This document shows positions 48,084-58,769 of a DNA stretch of 64,000 nucleotides, in pieces. The position numbers were made by a program, and so were the translations under genes. Source of the stretch: Filosporella fistucella (Eukaryota; Ascomycota; Leotiomycetes; Helotiales); contig JAQJZZ010000008.1 of assembly GCA_030077755.1 (NCBI GenBank), positions 1,922,001 through 1,986,000 on the forward strand, read 5' to 3'. Every line of letters starts with the position of its first letter. Within the stretch, counting starts at the first letter, position 1. The notes below the pieces were generated by a model. It did not search any database and was not told the origin of the DNA. It saw nothing but the letters and a program-made list of their open reading frames with translations.

Positions 48084-49160
48084 TATAGACAATCTCGAAA
48101 ATCCTCTAAAAAACAATAACAATGAATATCGAGGCAGAAGAGAGTTGTTGTTCGGTGACTGTGTTAGATGTAAGCGTTCGCTCCTGTAATCTTTGATGAA
48201 CTGGTGATATGGGAGAGGTGGACGATGAAGACATACATAATTCTCGTGACAAAAAATGAATAGTCGAGTACTGAGTCTGTAGAAAGAATGTCTGTAAGGA
48301 CTATATTAGTAAAACATAATATTGTTCGTAGACTCGCACACTCGGGTATTGAATACTAGAGACAATAATGACTAAAACATGACTCCAGATTTAACTGTCA
48401 CAGGCATATTGCCTCGAATTCGTGAAACATGAAACATCATCGGTACTCAGCGTCCAACATAATCCCTCACAGGACGGCAACATGTAAACACATAACTACT
48501 TCTCAAGATCAAGATACGGGGGGAAATACATCAAAATTCATCGTCCCCAAATACTGCGCCACTTCTTACGAAAAGGATTTGAGGATTTCGGATCGCCGTT
48601 ACGAAGATCTTAGCCCCTCATTGGAGCAACAAAAGCGGACCTCCAAACCGTCGCAGAACTGAGCCTTCGAAGAGCCGCTCGACCCTACCAAAGAATCCCA
48701 CGACTTCCAACATCTCATATTTCCTTTTGCGCCACCTCCAAACTTCCCGTCTCTCGAATAAGATTGTACTTACTTTGTGTGGTTACATCAAGCAATCGTA
48801 GATCAACCACAAGACTTCTTTGCTGGGCTCTGCGCTGCGACTGGCGAGCGAAACCTGATCGCCGATAGCACGCTGTCGTCATCCCGATTTCCCTCAGATA
48901 CGGTACCGCATTTCTTCGAGATTGAGGTCTCTAAGTCTGATATATACTCGCCACCATGCCTTTCGAGATCCAGAGACGCAGATTTTTGCGTTCTGTCAAC
49001 AGCAAGTTCATCTACGGACGAGTGGTAAGTCGTGTCATTTCTTGTTCGCGGCGGGGCTTGGGAAGGCGGTTTCGTATCGATTTCCAGATAGGGAGTGAGT
49101 GCTGATATGGACACCTTTGTGCTATAGCCACTTGTGCATGCTTGCATCTTCATCATCGAG
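48084..49160. other. Intergenic region with an in-frame upstream exon candidate
   Basis: Mostly without features. At 48956 an ATG in an excellent context (CGCCACCATGCC) opens 23 codons that end at a GTAAGT donor (49025). An acceptor at 49126-49127 would join this, in frame, to the first exon of the Mpv17-type gene. It may be a leader exon or an alternative N-terminus. Confidence 0.45.
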
Positions 49161-50041
49161 ATGGCTATCATCTCCAGACTCGCTGCAAAGTTTAATTCTT
49201 ACTATGCCGACCGGCCAGGTTCGTGTACCCGATACTTTGAAAGGAGAGGAGGTGCTAATACTTGCGATAGTACTCACGATGATGATCACGAATGCTGTGT
49301 TGGGAGGCATAGCAGATACCGTTGCTCAGTCTATCACTTCTATTCGACTCGCTGCATTGCGAAAACCAGGGGGGATTACAAGGGATGATACGATGGCTAT
49401 TGAGATCCATGAATGGGATAGAAAGAATCCGATGGTTGATCAGGATCTGATTCCAGACTCGAAGTTCCTGCCGCCACCATTCGATTTTGAAAGATTGACT
49501 AGGTTTATGGCCTATGGATTTTTGATGGCGCCAGTTCAGTTCAAATGGTTCCAGTTCTTGTCGAGAGCGTTCCCTATCACGAAGACAAGCGCATTGGGAC
49601 CTGCCGTGAAGATGGTCGCTTTCGATCAACTGATCTTTGCACCCGTTGGTGAGTTCTCCTGAACCGACTGCGTCCTGATTCGAAATATGAGTGGAAGACT
49701 AACAATTTACAGGTATTGCTACGTTCTTCACTGTGATGACAATTGCAGAAGGTGGTGGACGACGAGCTGTATCACACAAACTACGTGATATGTATCTCCC
49801 AACACTCAAAGCCAACTTTATGGTCTGGCCTGCAGTTCAAATCATCAATTTCCGATTGATGCCCATCCAATTCCAACTTGTAAGTCTAAACATCCCTCAT
49901 TTGTCCTCATTGTATTGACATCAAAAGCCATTTGTATCAACCGTTGGTATTGCTTGGACAGCATACCTCTCACTGTCAAACGCAGCCGATGAACCAGATG
50001 TTCGGTCAGCTCCTCAATCGCCCAATATTCGTTTGCTATAA
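49161..50041 (+). CDS. Mpv17/PMP22-family integral membrane protein
   Basis: A small membrane protein of the Mpv17/PMP22/Sym1 superfamily, members of which sit in mitochondrial inner or peroxisomal membranes. Exons are 49161-49218, 49271-49648, 49713-49879 and 49928-50041. The first exon encodes MAIISRLAAKFNSYYADRP, the usual amphipathic start. The family landmarks are VLTMMITNAVLGGIADTVAQ, then RLTRFMAYGFLMAPVQFKWF and DQLIFAPVGIATFF. The signature block W-PAVQIINFRLMPIQFQ follows the third helix, with FVSTVGIAWTAYLS at the end. A roughly 50-residue hydrophilic loop rich in D, E and P (RDDTMAIEIHEWDRKNP) separates helices 1 and 2, as in a fungal subgroup. Whether this branch is mitochondrial is not shown by the sequence. 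Confidence 0.9.
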
Positions 50042-50570
50042 ATTGATTCGTGGGTCAGGTCTGGGCGAAAATAAACAGGATCACGGCATCAGCATTGGGA
50101 AAACGGCGTAACATTACATACACACTTGAATAGGGAAGCTCAGGCTACGTGATAAATCGGAAGGACTTGCAATTTGAACTTGGGCCTGATTTTTGGGTTG
50201 GATGCTTGGAGTTGCGGAGCGATTGTACATGATTATTTTACGACAAATTGAAACTTCTATGACTTTCCGACCAAATGTTGCAAGGAAAACTCTTCAGATA
50301 TTCTCAAATGAGGAAGCTAAAAGCCATTACTCATCCTGTTTGTGACAAAATGATCTCCAGAGCACAATATGGCATGTTCACAAAAAGGGCCGCGCTCACC
50401 CGATGGAACGCCATTTCCAAACTTGCCCCACCAAAGATGGCTTGGAGGGGTATGCTCAACCTACGCTTTTCTTTTTCTCTACACCTACATGACCCATTGA
50501 ACCTCCTACAAAATCCCGCACTCTCCCATAAAAACTTTACAGAATCTTCAACTAGCTATCAAACTTCGCC
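50042..50570 (+). promoter_or_regulatory. PGK1 upstream region
   Basis: 530 bp between the Mpv17-type gene and PGK1. A CT-rich segment at about 50460-50500 just before the start region (CTACGCTTTTCTTTTTCTC) resembles the pyrimidine tracts of highly expressed fungal glycolytic promoters. No TATA box was confirmed. Confidence 0.4.
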
Positions 50571-51935
50571 ATGTCGCTCTCTAATAAGCTTTCCATCACC
50601 GACGTTGACCTGAAGGGCAAACGGGTGTTGATCAGAGTCAGTTGATCTATTGTCTGATGCGTTTTTGGAGATGCGTTGCTAATACTAGCTACTTGCAGGT
50701 CGATTTCAACGTTCCTCTCGATGCCGATAAGAATGTTACCAATACCCAGCGTATTGCTGGCGCCGTCCCAACAATCAAATATGCCATTGACCATGGTGCC
50801 AAAGCCGTGATCCTGATGTCGCATCTCGGACGTCCTGATGGCAAGGTTCAAGCTAAATACTCGTTGAAGCCAGTTGTGCCTGAGCTTGAGAAGCTTTTGG
50901 GTGGAGCTAAGGTTGAGATGGCACCTGATTGTGTGGGCCAGGAAGTTGAGGATATTGTCAACAAAGCTAGTGGGGGTCAGGTAGTACTTTTGGAAAATCT
51001 ACGTTTCCATGCTGAAGAGGAGGGAAGCTCCAAGGATGCTGATGGAAAGAAAGTTAAGGCAGATAAGGAGAAGGTTGCTGAGTTCAGAAAGGGCTTGACT
51101 GCTCTTGGAGATATCTACATCAGTGAGTGCCCAACTGTTTGATCTAAGTCTTGGCTAATGTTTTGAAGACGATGCTTTTGGAACTGCACACAGAGCTCAC
51201 AGCTCTATGGTTGGTGTTGATCTCCCTCAAAAAGCCTCCGGTTTCCTCATGAAGAAGGAGCTTGAGTACTTTGCAAAGGCTCTTGAGAATCCTCAACGAC
51301 CTTTCCTTGCCATCCTTGGTGGAGCCAAGGTCTCAGACAAGATCCAATTGATCGACAACCTTCTCGGCAAAGTCGACAGTTTGATCATCTGCGGTGGCAT
51401 GGCTTTCACATTCAAGAAGACTTTGGAAGGTGTTAAGATTGGAAACAGTCTTTTCGACGAGGCCGGCAGCAAAACTGTTGGCGATCTTGTTGAGAAGGCG
51501 AAGAAAAACAATGTTAAGATGGTTCTTCCAGTCGATTATATCACCGCCGACAACTTTGCCAAGGATGCAAAGACTGGCACTGCTACCGACTCTGAGGGCA
51601 TTCCAGATGGATGGATGGGTCTTGACTGTGGTCCTAAATCCATTGAGCTCTACAAGGAAGCTATCGGAGAGGCTAAGACCATCCTCTGGAATGGTCCTCC
51701 AGGAGTTTTCGAATTCGAAGCATTTGCGACAGGAACAAAAGCTACCCTTGATGCTGCAGTCGATGCTGCGCAGAATGGAAAGATTGTCATCATCGGTGGT
51801 GGTGATACCGCAACTGTTGCCGCCAAGTACAAGGTCGAGGACAAGCTCAGCCACGTCTCAACCGGTGGTGGAGCATCTCTCGAGCTCCTCGAAGGAAAGG
51901 AACTTCCAGGTGTCACTGCTCTGTCGAGTAAGTAA
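50571..51935 (+). CDS. PGK1: Phosphoglycerate kinase
   Basis: Glycolytic enzyme converting 1,3-bisphosphoglycerate and ADP to 3-phosphoglycerate and ATP in the cytosol. Exons are 50571-50636, 50699-51122 and 51169-51935. The protein starts [20 protein letters not shown]. The substrate-binding motifs are RVDFNVPLD (completed across intron 1), [17 protein letters not shown] and [12 protein letters not shown]. The nucleotide-binding domain has [39 protein letters not shown] and the glycine-rich [10 protein letters not shown] plus STGGGASLE. The length of about 418 aa is exact for the family. Confidence 0.98.
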
Positions 51936-52153
51936 GCGTCGATGGACAGAATGGCTTCAGACTCTGATATGTCAAGGCCGTCCAAGGATTTCCAGCCTAT
52001 AATGAACTTGATGAAGCACGTCGTACATAGCTAGTCACCCCCAATGAGAGTCCCTTTTGATGTTGCCATCTAATGCCAGTGATTTCCATTGTATGCTACC
52101 CTTTTATAGTATCTCATGTAAACCCCCAAACTCCAATCGTGCCATGTGCTTCG
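51936..52153. other. Short convergent spacer PGK1/SEM1
   Basis: About 220 bp shared 3' region of two convergent genes; no other feature seen. Confidence 0.5.
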
Positions 52154-52543
52154 TCAACGCTTCTTGCTTGCCTCGACCTTCTTCAGCTCCTCCCTGTGAA
52201 CGCGTTAGTCTTGGCACATATTCTCACACTTTCGAGACGTACTTCAATTGTGCAGAGAAGTCCTCGCTCGTATCATCATCGTCCCAGCTCTCCTCCCATA
52301 GATGTGTGTTATCGCCAGGTACCTCAGCTTCCTCTTGAGTCCAATCTGTATGTCATAGTCAGCACAAGCTCGTATGCAGCCGCGTCTGCATGAAGGTAAC
52401 GTACTCTCCACAGGGAAATCCTCAAACTCGTCATCTTCCTCCAGAGCGGCAGCCGGCTTTACATCTTTGGATGCAGCAGTTTTGTCTGTACTGGTAGTTT
52501 TGTTGGAAGGTGGCGCTGCGCCAGAGGCTGGTGCTGCAGACAT
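52154..52543 (-). CDS. SEM1: Sem1/Dss1, 26S proteasome lid and TREX-2 subunit
   Basis: A very small acidic protein that stabilises the proteasome lid and also serves in TREX-2 mRNA export and Brca2-like complexes. Exons are 52543-52405, 52345-52243 and 52193-52154. The N-terminus is an Ala/Pro/Lys linker. The family core is EEDDEFEDFPVENWTQEEAE followed by HLWEESWDDDDTSEDFSAQL, with acidic patches around the two conserved Trp segments. The third exon supplies KEELKKVEASKKR, the basic C-terminal helix of the family. Without the 3' exon the reading frame would stop shortly after the second Trp motif. The product is about 93 aa, right for Sem1. It is divergent from IML2, with about 720 bp between. 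Confidence 0.94.
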
Positions 52544-53261
52544 GTTGATGAGATGTGTATTGACGTCTGTGGACGCGAATGATGACCAAGTTAGATGGGT
52601 ATGCGTAATGAGTATGAAATTCGGAAATCTGGATAGTTCGTACTCGCTCTCGTTTGGATTGTTTGGTTGATCCGTCCTTGACCTTCTGGAATTATCAAAG
52701 CTTGATGCGCACTAGCGAATCAACACACCGAGTTCAAGACGGTCCAGAAATCCGCCCGCCGTGAGAGAGGCGGAGCTAGAGCGGCCTTTAGGATAATCGG
52801 TGACGGTGAAGTGGATTATTTCCTGCATCTCACTTTTGCCTAGCTCGATTGTTACTTCCTACTGTTTATAATCTTCATCTGATTTCAATTTTGAAAATAC
52901 ATTCAGCATTGCTTTTTTTGTATTGGCCGCTGCTGCTTCTTTGGCTAGCTTTGAGGCAATTTTCGAACCATATTCATCCCATCCCACTCGATTACTGCCC
53001 CGCATAGCGTTTCTAAACTGTCACGGCCGTTCCTGGACCCCTCCTCAGCATACTTACCTCCCTCGTATAGTACATAAATTTCCCTGTCTTCCTAATTATT
53101 TCCATTTTATCCGGCTTCGTTCTGGTGTAAATCGTCAGTTGAACCTCCGAAAAGGCTTGTACTTTCATGAGAACGATTCCGGACACTTCCGGAGTCTACG
53201 AGCCATAAAGGTCACTTGGAGTAAGATTCTAGATTTCGGGACATCATAATATACTTTCAAA
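52544..53261. other. Divergent region SEM1/IML2
   Basis: About 720 bp between two divergent starts. A 108-codon open frame at 52923-53249 ends just before the IML2 start codon and has no domain character, so it is treated as leader sequence. Confidence 0.45.
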
Positions 53262-55414
53262 ATGAGTCGGTGGTTTCGAGCAGCCGCTGCAAAGGTGCAT
53301 GCACCAACTATGCTGGCGGATGAAGAGGATCAGCATCTTCAAGAAGTCGAGCATGCATTGTTGCAATTACTCAATGATGATATTGCAGAAGCGGACAGAA
53401 TTTTGAAGGAGCGAAACTCATCCTACCATCACCTCGGCCGTGGTATCTCCAGCTTCATTGCTTCGATGCTTGGTGTTGAGAAGGAACTTCTTAAAGAGGC
53501 GGCAGCCACATTACAAGAGGCTGAAAACAAAACTTGGGAAGACATGAAAAAGGCTCAGAGAGAACCAACTGCTTATCAATCTCATATTTACCCTCCAGGT
53601 ACCGAGTATCTGCTTTGTTATGCTAGTAAGCCTCTCGTCCATTGTCAAGTTTTCGGGTTAACAAAGTCTGGCAGTCTCACAACTCACAAGTGCAATATGT
53701 GCTGTGCTGAGTGGAAGCGTGACGGAAGCTATCAAAGGTTTCTACAAATTGAGGAAAGCTTATCTCACCCTGGATGGGATCATGGAAATTGAGTCTCAGT
53801 ACCTGAAAAAGAGAGCAGCTTCTAGGAGAGGTTCGATAGTGTCGGCGAATAACGTCCCAGATCGTTCGGTCCACTCGACAAAAACGAGTGTCCCAACGCC
53901 GCCAGCCAGTAGCCACGGAACGGAAGCTAAAGTGGAAGCAGACCTGGAAAAACTCGCTCTAGGACCAAACGGTCCTGGTACTCCAGATCTTGGCTCCGAT
54001 GTGTCGGAACTACCTGTGCCAACAAGAGTGGAGTCGAAATTGCTCGACATAGACCCTGCCTCAGTTGGTATTACTGCCCATACAGATATCTTTATCCATT
54101 CGGGAACAAGATTGTGCTATGGGATTCTTTTGGTGGTCTTCTCCATGATCGAAAATCCGATATTCAACAAGATCCTATATATTGTTGGGTTCAAAGGGGA
54201 TCGAGACCGTGGAACGCGATATCTTTGGCAAGCTGCTCGATTCAATAATTTCAACAGTGCCATTGCTGGTTTCAGTCTTCTTGGATATTACAACGGTCTA
54301 GTTGGGTTTTGTGACATTCTTCCAACAGACGCCGGTGCTGATGATGATTTGTCGGGATACCCCAGAGCAAGATGTAAAGTCTTACTTGAGGACATGCGGA
54401 AACGTTACCCCGAATCAAAGCTTTGGAAGATGGAGACAGCGCGTATGCATGCTTATAACCGCAACCTTGGCGAAGCTATCAAGATTTTATCAGACAATGC
54501 CAACAGTAACATGAAGCAGATTGCAAGCATCAACATGTTTGAGATGTCTCTCAATACTATGTTCTACCACGATTACGATCTTTGCGCCAAGTGCTGGATA
54601 CAGTGCTCGGAATTGAGCACTTGGTCTCCAACTTTGTACGCATATCTTACAGCTTGCTCTTTCTTGGAACTTTATCGGAATACTCGAGAGAGCGACCCAA
54701 CTGCCGCCAAGGTATACAAGGAAAAGGCAACGGAATACTTCAAAAGGGGGCCGCCAATGGCAGGGAAACAGAAGGTCATGTCCAAACAGCTACCATTCGA
54801 TATGTACATTGTGCGAAAATCTCAGAAATGGGAAGAAAGGGCCAAAGCATGGAACGTTGACTTGGTTGATGTTATTGGTGTCAGTCCGATCACAGAAATG
54901 ATATATTTCTGGGGCGGTCCCAAGAAGCAAGCATCAGAGCAGCTGCAGCAATCGCTAGATATCCTACAATGGGAGCGGACATCTCATCCTGAGAAATTCA
55001 AGGCAGATTTGGATGAAACTGCAATACATGCCCTTCTTCGATCCTGCTTCTTGAAATTTCAGGGGAAGTACGATGAAGCTAGAGAACTGCTAAACGCCGA
55101 GATTTTGAACCACGACAGGTAAGACAATATCCTCTGGTTTTCGTTTATAGAGACTAATACATCTCAGAATGGAGTTCAAAGGAGGTCTAAAAGACGACTG
55201 GACATGCCCAACTGCCCATTATGAAATGGCATGTCTAGCATGGAATGAGAAGGATCTCGAGGGTGCTGATCATAAGGCAAAAGTGTTAGATTGTGAACAG
55301 TGGCTGGACAGAACACAGAAGTGGGACCAGTACATACTTGACACGCGAATGTCCGTGAAGATCACAACTTCACTGCTTACTGTTCGGCGGCACAAGAAGA
55401 TCATGGGTATATAG
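53262..55414 (+). CDS. IML2: Iml2-type protein (lipid-droplet/mitochondrial, inclusion-body clearance)
   Basis: The yeast relative is linked to lipid droplets and to clearance of protein inclusions. Exons are 53262-53625, 53675-55118 and 55168-55414. The N-terminus MSRWFRAAAAKVHAPTM matches the fungal family start. The sequence continues as EVEHALLQLLNDDIAEADRI and YHHLGRGISSFIASMLGVEK. IYPPGTEYLLCYAISQLTSA spans the first intron and is family-specific. The second exon carries SVTEAIKGFYKLRKAY and the conserved PLNK-poor central region, then the TPR-like hairpins LWQAARFNNFNSAIAGFSLL and FLELYRNTRE. The C-terminus (HYEMACLAWNEKDLEG, then LDCEQWLDRTQKWDQYILDT) is conserved too. I chose the acceptor at 53673-53674 because it restores SQL-TSA-ICAVLSGSVTEAI. 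Predicted length is about 684 aa. Confidence 0.92.
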
Positions 55415-55953
55415 AGAGGCTGAAAAATGGTCTACAGGGTTATGATTACATAGAAAGCAATGAATTACTGAATACGCCCAGGATTTGGGTAAAGACTTGG
55501 TTGTACTTTTCACCAAGTGCGGATAAAAACGCTACAGACACAAGTCAATGTTCTAGATGGTATAATATCTTTTTATCCCGCCCTACATCCTAGAATTGTT
55601 GGTACTTTCAAGTCTTCTCGTTCACCATGTCCAGGGCCGCAAGGTGAATGCAATTCCTTGTATTGCTTTCAGAATATGTCTCATGATAGTTTTAATTCTT
55701 CACTGGACGCGCGACAATTCAATTCATCTCATTCATCAGATGGCAGCTTGCACTCAGTTGTACCAGCAATTCATTCTCAGAGGATCACTCGTCAATCGAA
55801 ACACAAGGATATCAAGCAACCAGCTCACAGTATGATATAGGTAACAGATTCTTATGTTTAGGAAATAGCTGCATTACGGCATAAATTCTAATCATTTGCG
55901 CCACGAATTCTGCATCAGGTGTCATACAATTCAGGTCCAGCCTAAACATCAAT
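55415..55953. other. Convergent spacer IML2 / amidoligase A
   Basis: About 540 bp shared 3' region of convergent genes; nothing else seen. Confidence 0.5.
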
Positions 55954-57126
55954 CTACTTCCTCGACGTAGATCCATTATTCTCCTGCTGCTCCTTGAATT
56001 CCTTAATTTTCTTCTCATAGTATAGTGCCTGATCGGGTAGCTTCATAGCCTCCAGCATGCAGATAACAGGATACTCATCTATCGTCTTCTCGATACATGT
56101 TCGACACCAAGCCCAAAGCGTATCTTCCCTGGAATCTTCTGCAAACTCTACAAGTCCAATACAGAACTGAATCCAATGGTGTATCTCTTCTGGATCCATT
56201 GACCCCTGGTGCCAACGAAACTCGATCGTTTTTTTAGTTTCCGTATCGAGGAAGCTCCAGTCATCAGATGCTGTGCTCAAATTTTTGAGATTACACCCTA
56301 GACGTTCACCATTGGTGCTTACAAGAGCAGCTATGATCTCTTGCTGTTTGGTTTGTGCGATGATCCAGTTCAGACAATCGAGAGGACTCTGCTTTTTGGA
56401 CTTGGCCCACTTTGCTAACCTTGAATGAATACGCCAGGGCAGCATGTAGGGATTTGTTTGGCGGACAGGAGATATCATGGTAGCGATCTGTGCCTCGAAG
56501 GTCCAGACTGTAGCTACTATCCTGCGTAGATGGGAATCTTCGTATCCTTGCAAACCGCGTCCAACGTGAACGTGAAGACCACAAAATGTGGATACTCGAC
56601 AGCGGTAAGTATTTCTGATTTGACTCACCACATCTTCTACTTCTCTTACAGCCTGGTGAGAATAAATGTAAGCAGGCGATTCAATCTCGAGCCCAAAATT
56701 TATGTATGGTAAGCCTCCATCAGGATCGATGAACACGCTTGTGTCTTCTGTGACCATCCAGTTGCTGACACTGACTCCACCACTGTATAATATCTTACTC
56801 ACAGCATTGAATTTCTGTGGTGGATCACCTCTGTTCGCCGAATTGTGCCAGACAACCGAGAATTCGTCATTGAGAGTTCTGGCAACTTGTGCCTGTGCTT
56901 GACCCATCCAGTAGAGCTTCGGCTCATGAAGTCCCCATTCAGGCACGTCATCTGTAGGGACAATTTTGGCTGTTCGAGGATCGGTTGGATGTGGATCGGG
57001 TATTCCTTTTGGGAGGATCGACAGGATGAATTCAATTTCCACACCGAAAGAGAGGGCACCTTTGAACGGATCATCTCTCGTCGAGGAGGAGACTGAGGGG
57101 GAGAAAATACCTTGACAGCCACTCAT
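55954..57126 (-). CDS. Amidoligase-family enzyme, copy A (GS-like fold)
   Basis: Predicted ATP-dependent COOH-NH2 ligase of the Amidoligase_2 group (glutamine-synthetase-like fold). It is intronless, 390 aa from the ATG at 57126; an upstream TTG is ignored. Signature blocks are FGVEIEF at residues 27-33 (the E-x-E metal/ATP site) and W-MVTEDTS at 123-130. The next are ESPAYIYS at 149-156, CGLHVHVG at 182-189 (H-x-H) and IEFRWHQGSMD at 301-311. The last block departs from the EFRQHEGTLD form of the other two copies (E to Q, T to S), which could alter activity. A TATATA lies about 75 bp upstream of the start (57200-57206). It is one of three consecutive paralogues. The substrate is unknown. It could instead be an inactive homologue, but all the structural motifs are retained. 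Confidence 0.85.
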   Translation of the reverse strand: MSGCQGIFSPSVSSSTRDDPFKGALSFGVEIEFILSILPKGIPDPHPTDPRTAKIVPTDDVPEWGLHEPKLYWMGQAQAQVARTLNDEFSVVWHNSANRGDPPQKFNAVSKILYSGGVSVSNWMVTEDTSVFIDPDGGLPYINFGLEIESPAYIYSHQAVREVEDVVSQIRNTYRCRVSTFCGLHVHVGRGLQGYEDSHLRRIVATVWTFEAQIATMISPVRQTNPYMLPWRIHSRLAKWAKSKKQSPLDCLNWIIAQTKQQEIIAALVSTNGERLGCNLKNLSTASDDWSFLDTETKKTIEFRWHQGSMDPEEIHHWIQFCIGLVEFAEDSREDTLWAWCRTCIEKTIDEYPVICMLEAMKLPDQALYYEKKIKEFKEQQENNGSTSRK

Positions 57127-57581
57127 CTTAAAGGTGGATTTGATCAATTCGTGGTGAGGTCAGCTAGTCATAAAGACAATGCGTTGTGCCTTCCAAGCCT
57201 TATATATGGCCATGGCGGTACTTTCTCTTGTCTTTGAGCCCTTGCCAAGTTCGACCACTGTTCTACTGTTTTATTCTTTTCAAAGGAGATTAAATGTCAT
57301 TGTCTGCGAGAATTTTGCCTTTCACTTCAAATTATTCTCAACCAAAAGGGAGTTCACGGCGAGGTAAAACCGGCCGCTTCTTAATTATGTGGAGCTTGTA
57401 TCTTGTGCTGCAGGTCCTGCAACCCGATGACAGGAGTTGGCTCCTATGTTTTCAAAGAAACGGAAGCTTAATGGAACCGTTGAGCATGAAATTGGAACGA
57501 AGCAATTATTGAAACATGATGAACAGTTAAAATGAAACTATGACTATACCTTAACTTGCTAGGACAGCCGGCGCCCCTCAC
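57127..57581 (-). promoter_or_regulatory. Intergenic region between amidoligase copies A and B
   Basis: About 455 bp, containing the promoter of copy A. The minus-strand TATATA at 57200-57206 is the only recognisable core element. Confidence 0.5.
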
Positions 57582-58769
57582 CTACCTTTGCTTGAGTATT
57601 CCCTTGCGAATAAGCAGCTGCTCATAATGCCGTGCTTGAAGCGGCATCTTCAAAGCTTCCAGAAGCATTACAACATTAAATTTCTCTACACCTTGCCCTT
57701 CCATTTCTCTCAACCAAGGAATGAGCCTCTCCTCTCTGACTTCATCTGCAAACTCCACAAGATGCACACAGGTTGAGATCCACATATTTGTTGCCTCTGC
57801 ATCCAAGGTCCCCTCATGCTGCCGGAATTCGATAGTTTTCTTGACCGACTCTGCTGTTTCAGAAGTAGGCCATCGGCCGAAGGCTCCATCTTCTCTCAGA
57901 TACCAGATATTGTATGCAACCTCAGTTTGGGTGGTCGTGTGTAAGAGTTCTACAATCTCGTTGATAGCTTGTGTGGCAAGGATCGTCTCCAAGCCATCAC
58001 GATGGGTACCTTTGGGCTCGGCATTTTCAAGCTGACGAGCGAGTTGAGTTTTGTTTTTCCATGAATAGCACCATTTATTCTCGTCGTTGATTCGATGGGG
58101 AGGATGAAGTGTGTCGAATTGGTCTTCGAACACCCATATTATTGCGGCAAGTTTTCTCAAATGATCAACGCTGAAGCCCAAAGCAGAATTTCCCGAGTGA
58201 CAATGGAGAGCTGTACTCCTTCCAACTACTGTTCTGTAAGTTGATGTCAGCGTGTGGCAGACTAGTTTCACTTCTCGAAGCGCCTGTTCGCTGTAATAAT
58301 AAGCTGGCGATGTTACTTCAACCCCATGAAAAAGGTAACCAAGAAATTCACAGTCAATGGTGCTGTCCTCCTTCACGACCCAAGTATGTGGTTCAGGCTC
58401 GAGGAAGGCAAATTGCCCTGACCTAACAACAACAGGAAAGTTTTGCGCAGTTAAGGTCTTTGCGGTATGTTTTAGAACGGCCTGTGTCTCGAGTGGAGTA
58501 GGGCGCGGTACCTTCTGCTTCAATCCTTCGCCATTTACTACTGCTGAAATAACGAGTCGTCGCTTGACTGGGGCATCTGACTTTGGGAAGAGTCCGTATA
58601 CTTCCCGCTCGTCTGTGGGATGAGGGTCTGGTTGACCTTCTTCTAAGGTCATAAGATTGAACTCAAATTCAACTCCAAAAGTAAAACAAATCCTAGGTGT
58701 GATTTCGCAGTCGTAGCTACCATCACCACTGTCTAGCGGGGACGAAACTTGGCCGTTGTATGAGCTCAT
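57582..58769 (-). CDS. Amidoligase-family enzyme, copy B (GS-like fold)
   Basis: The second paralogue, intronless, 395 aa from ATG 58769. The same blocks appear in the same order: FGVEFEF at 31-37, W-VVKEDSTID at 130-139, TSPAYYYS at 153-160, ALHCHSG at 187-193 and IEFRQHEGTLD at 313-323. The H-x-H block lacks the usual Cys-Gly before LH and has S in place of V before the final glycine, so metal or substrate binding may differ. C-terminal helices (MWISTCVHLVEFADEV, and NVVMLLEALKMPLQARHYE) align with those of copy A (HWIQFCIGLVEFAEDS, and VICMLEAMKLPDQALYYE). The shared architecture with copy A, including length and the PDPHPTD peptide near residue 46, shows recent common descent. The substrate is unknown. 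Confidence 0.86.
   Translation of the reverse strand: MSSYNGQVSSPLDSGDGSYDCEITPRICFTFGVEFEFNLMTLEEGQPDPHPTDEREVYGLFPKSDAPVKRRLVISAVVNGEGLKQKVPRPTPLETQAVLKHTAKTLTAQNFPVVVRSGQFAFLEPEPHTWVVKEDSTIDCEFLGYLFHGVEVTSPAYYYSEQALREVKLVCHTLTSTYRTVVGRSTALHCHSGNSALGFSVDHLRKLAAIIWVFEDQFDTLHPPHRINDENKWCYSWKNKTQLARQLENAEPKGTHRDGLETILATQAINEIVELLHTTTQTEVAYNIWYLREDGAFGRWPTSETAESVKKTIEFRQHEGTLDAEATNMWISTCVHLVEFADEVREERLIPWLREMEGQGVEKFNVVMLLEALKMPLQARHYEQLLIRKGILKQR

Noticed and set aside
48429..48662. 77-codon ORF after the galactanase
   Set aside because: No motif and no splice or promoter context.
52923..53249. 108-codon ORF just before IML2
   Set aside because: Lies in the promoter/leader of IML2, out of context and without domain character.
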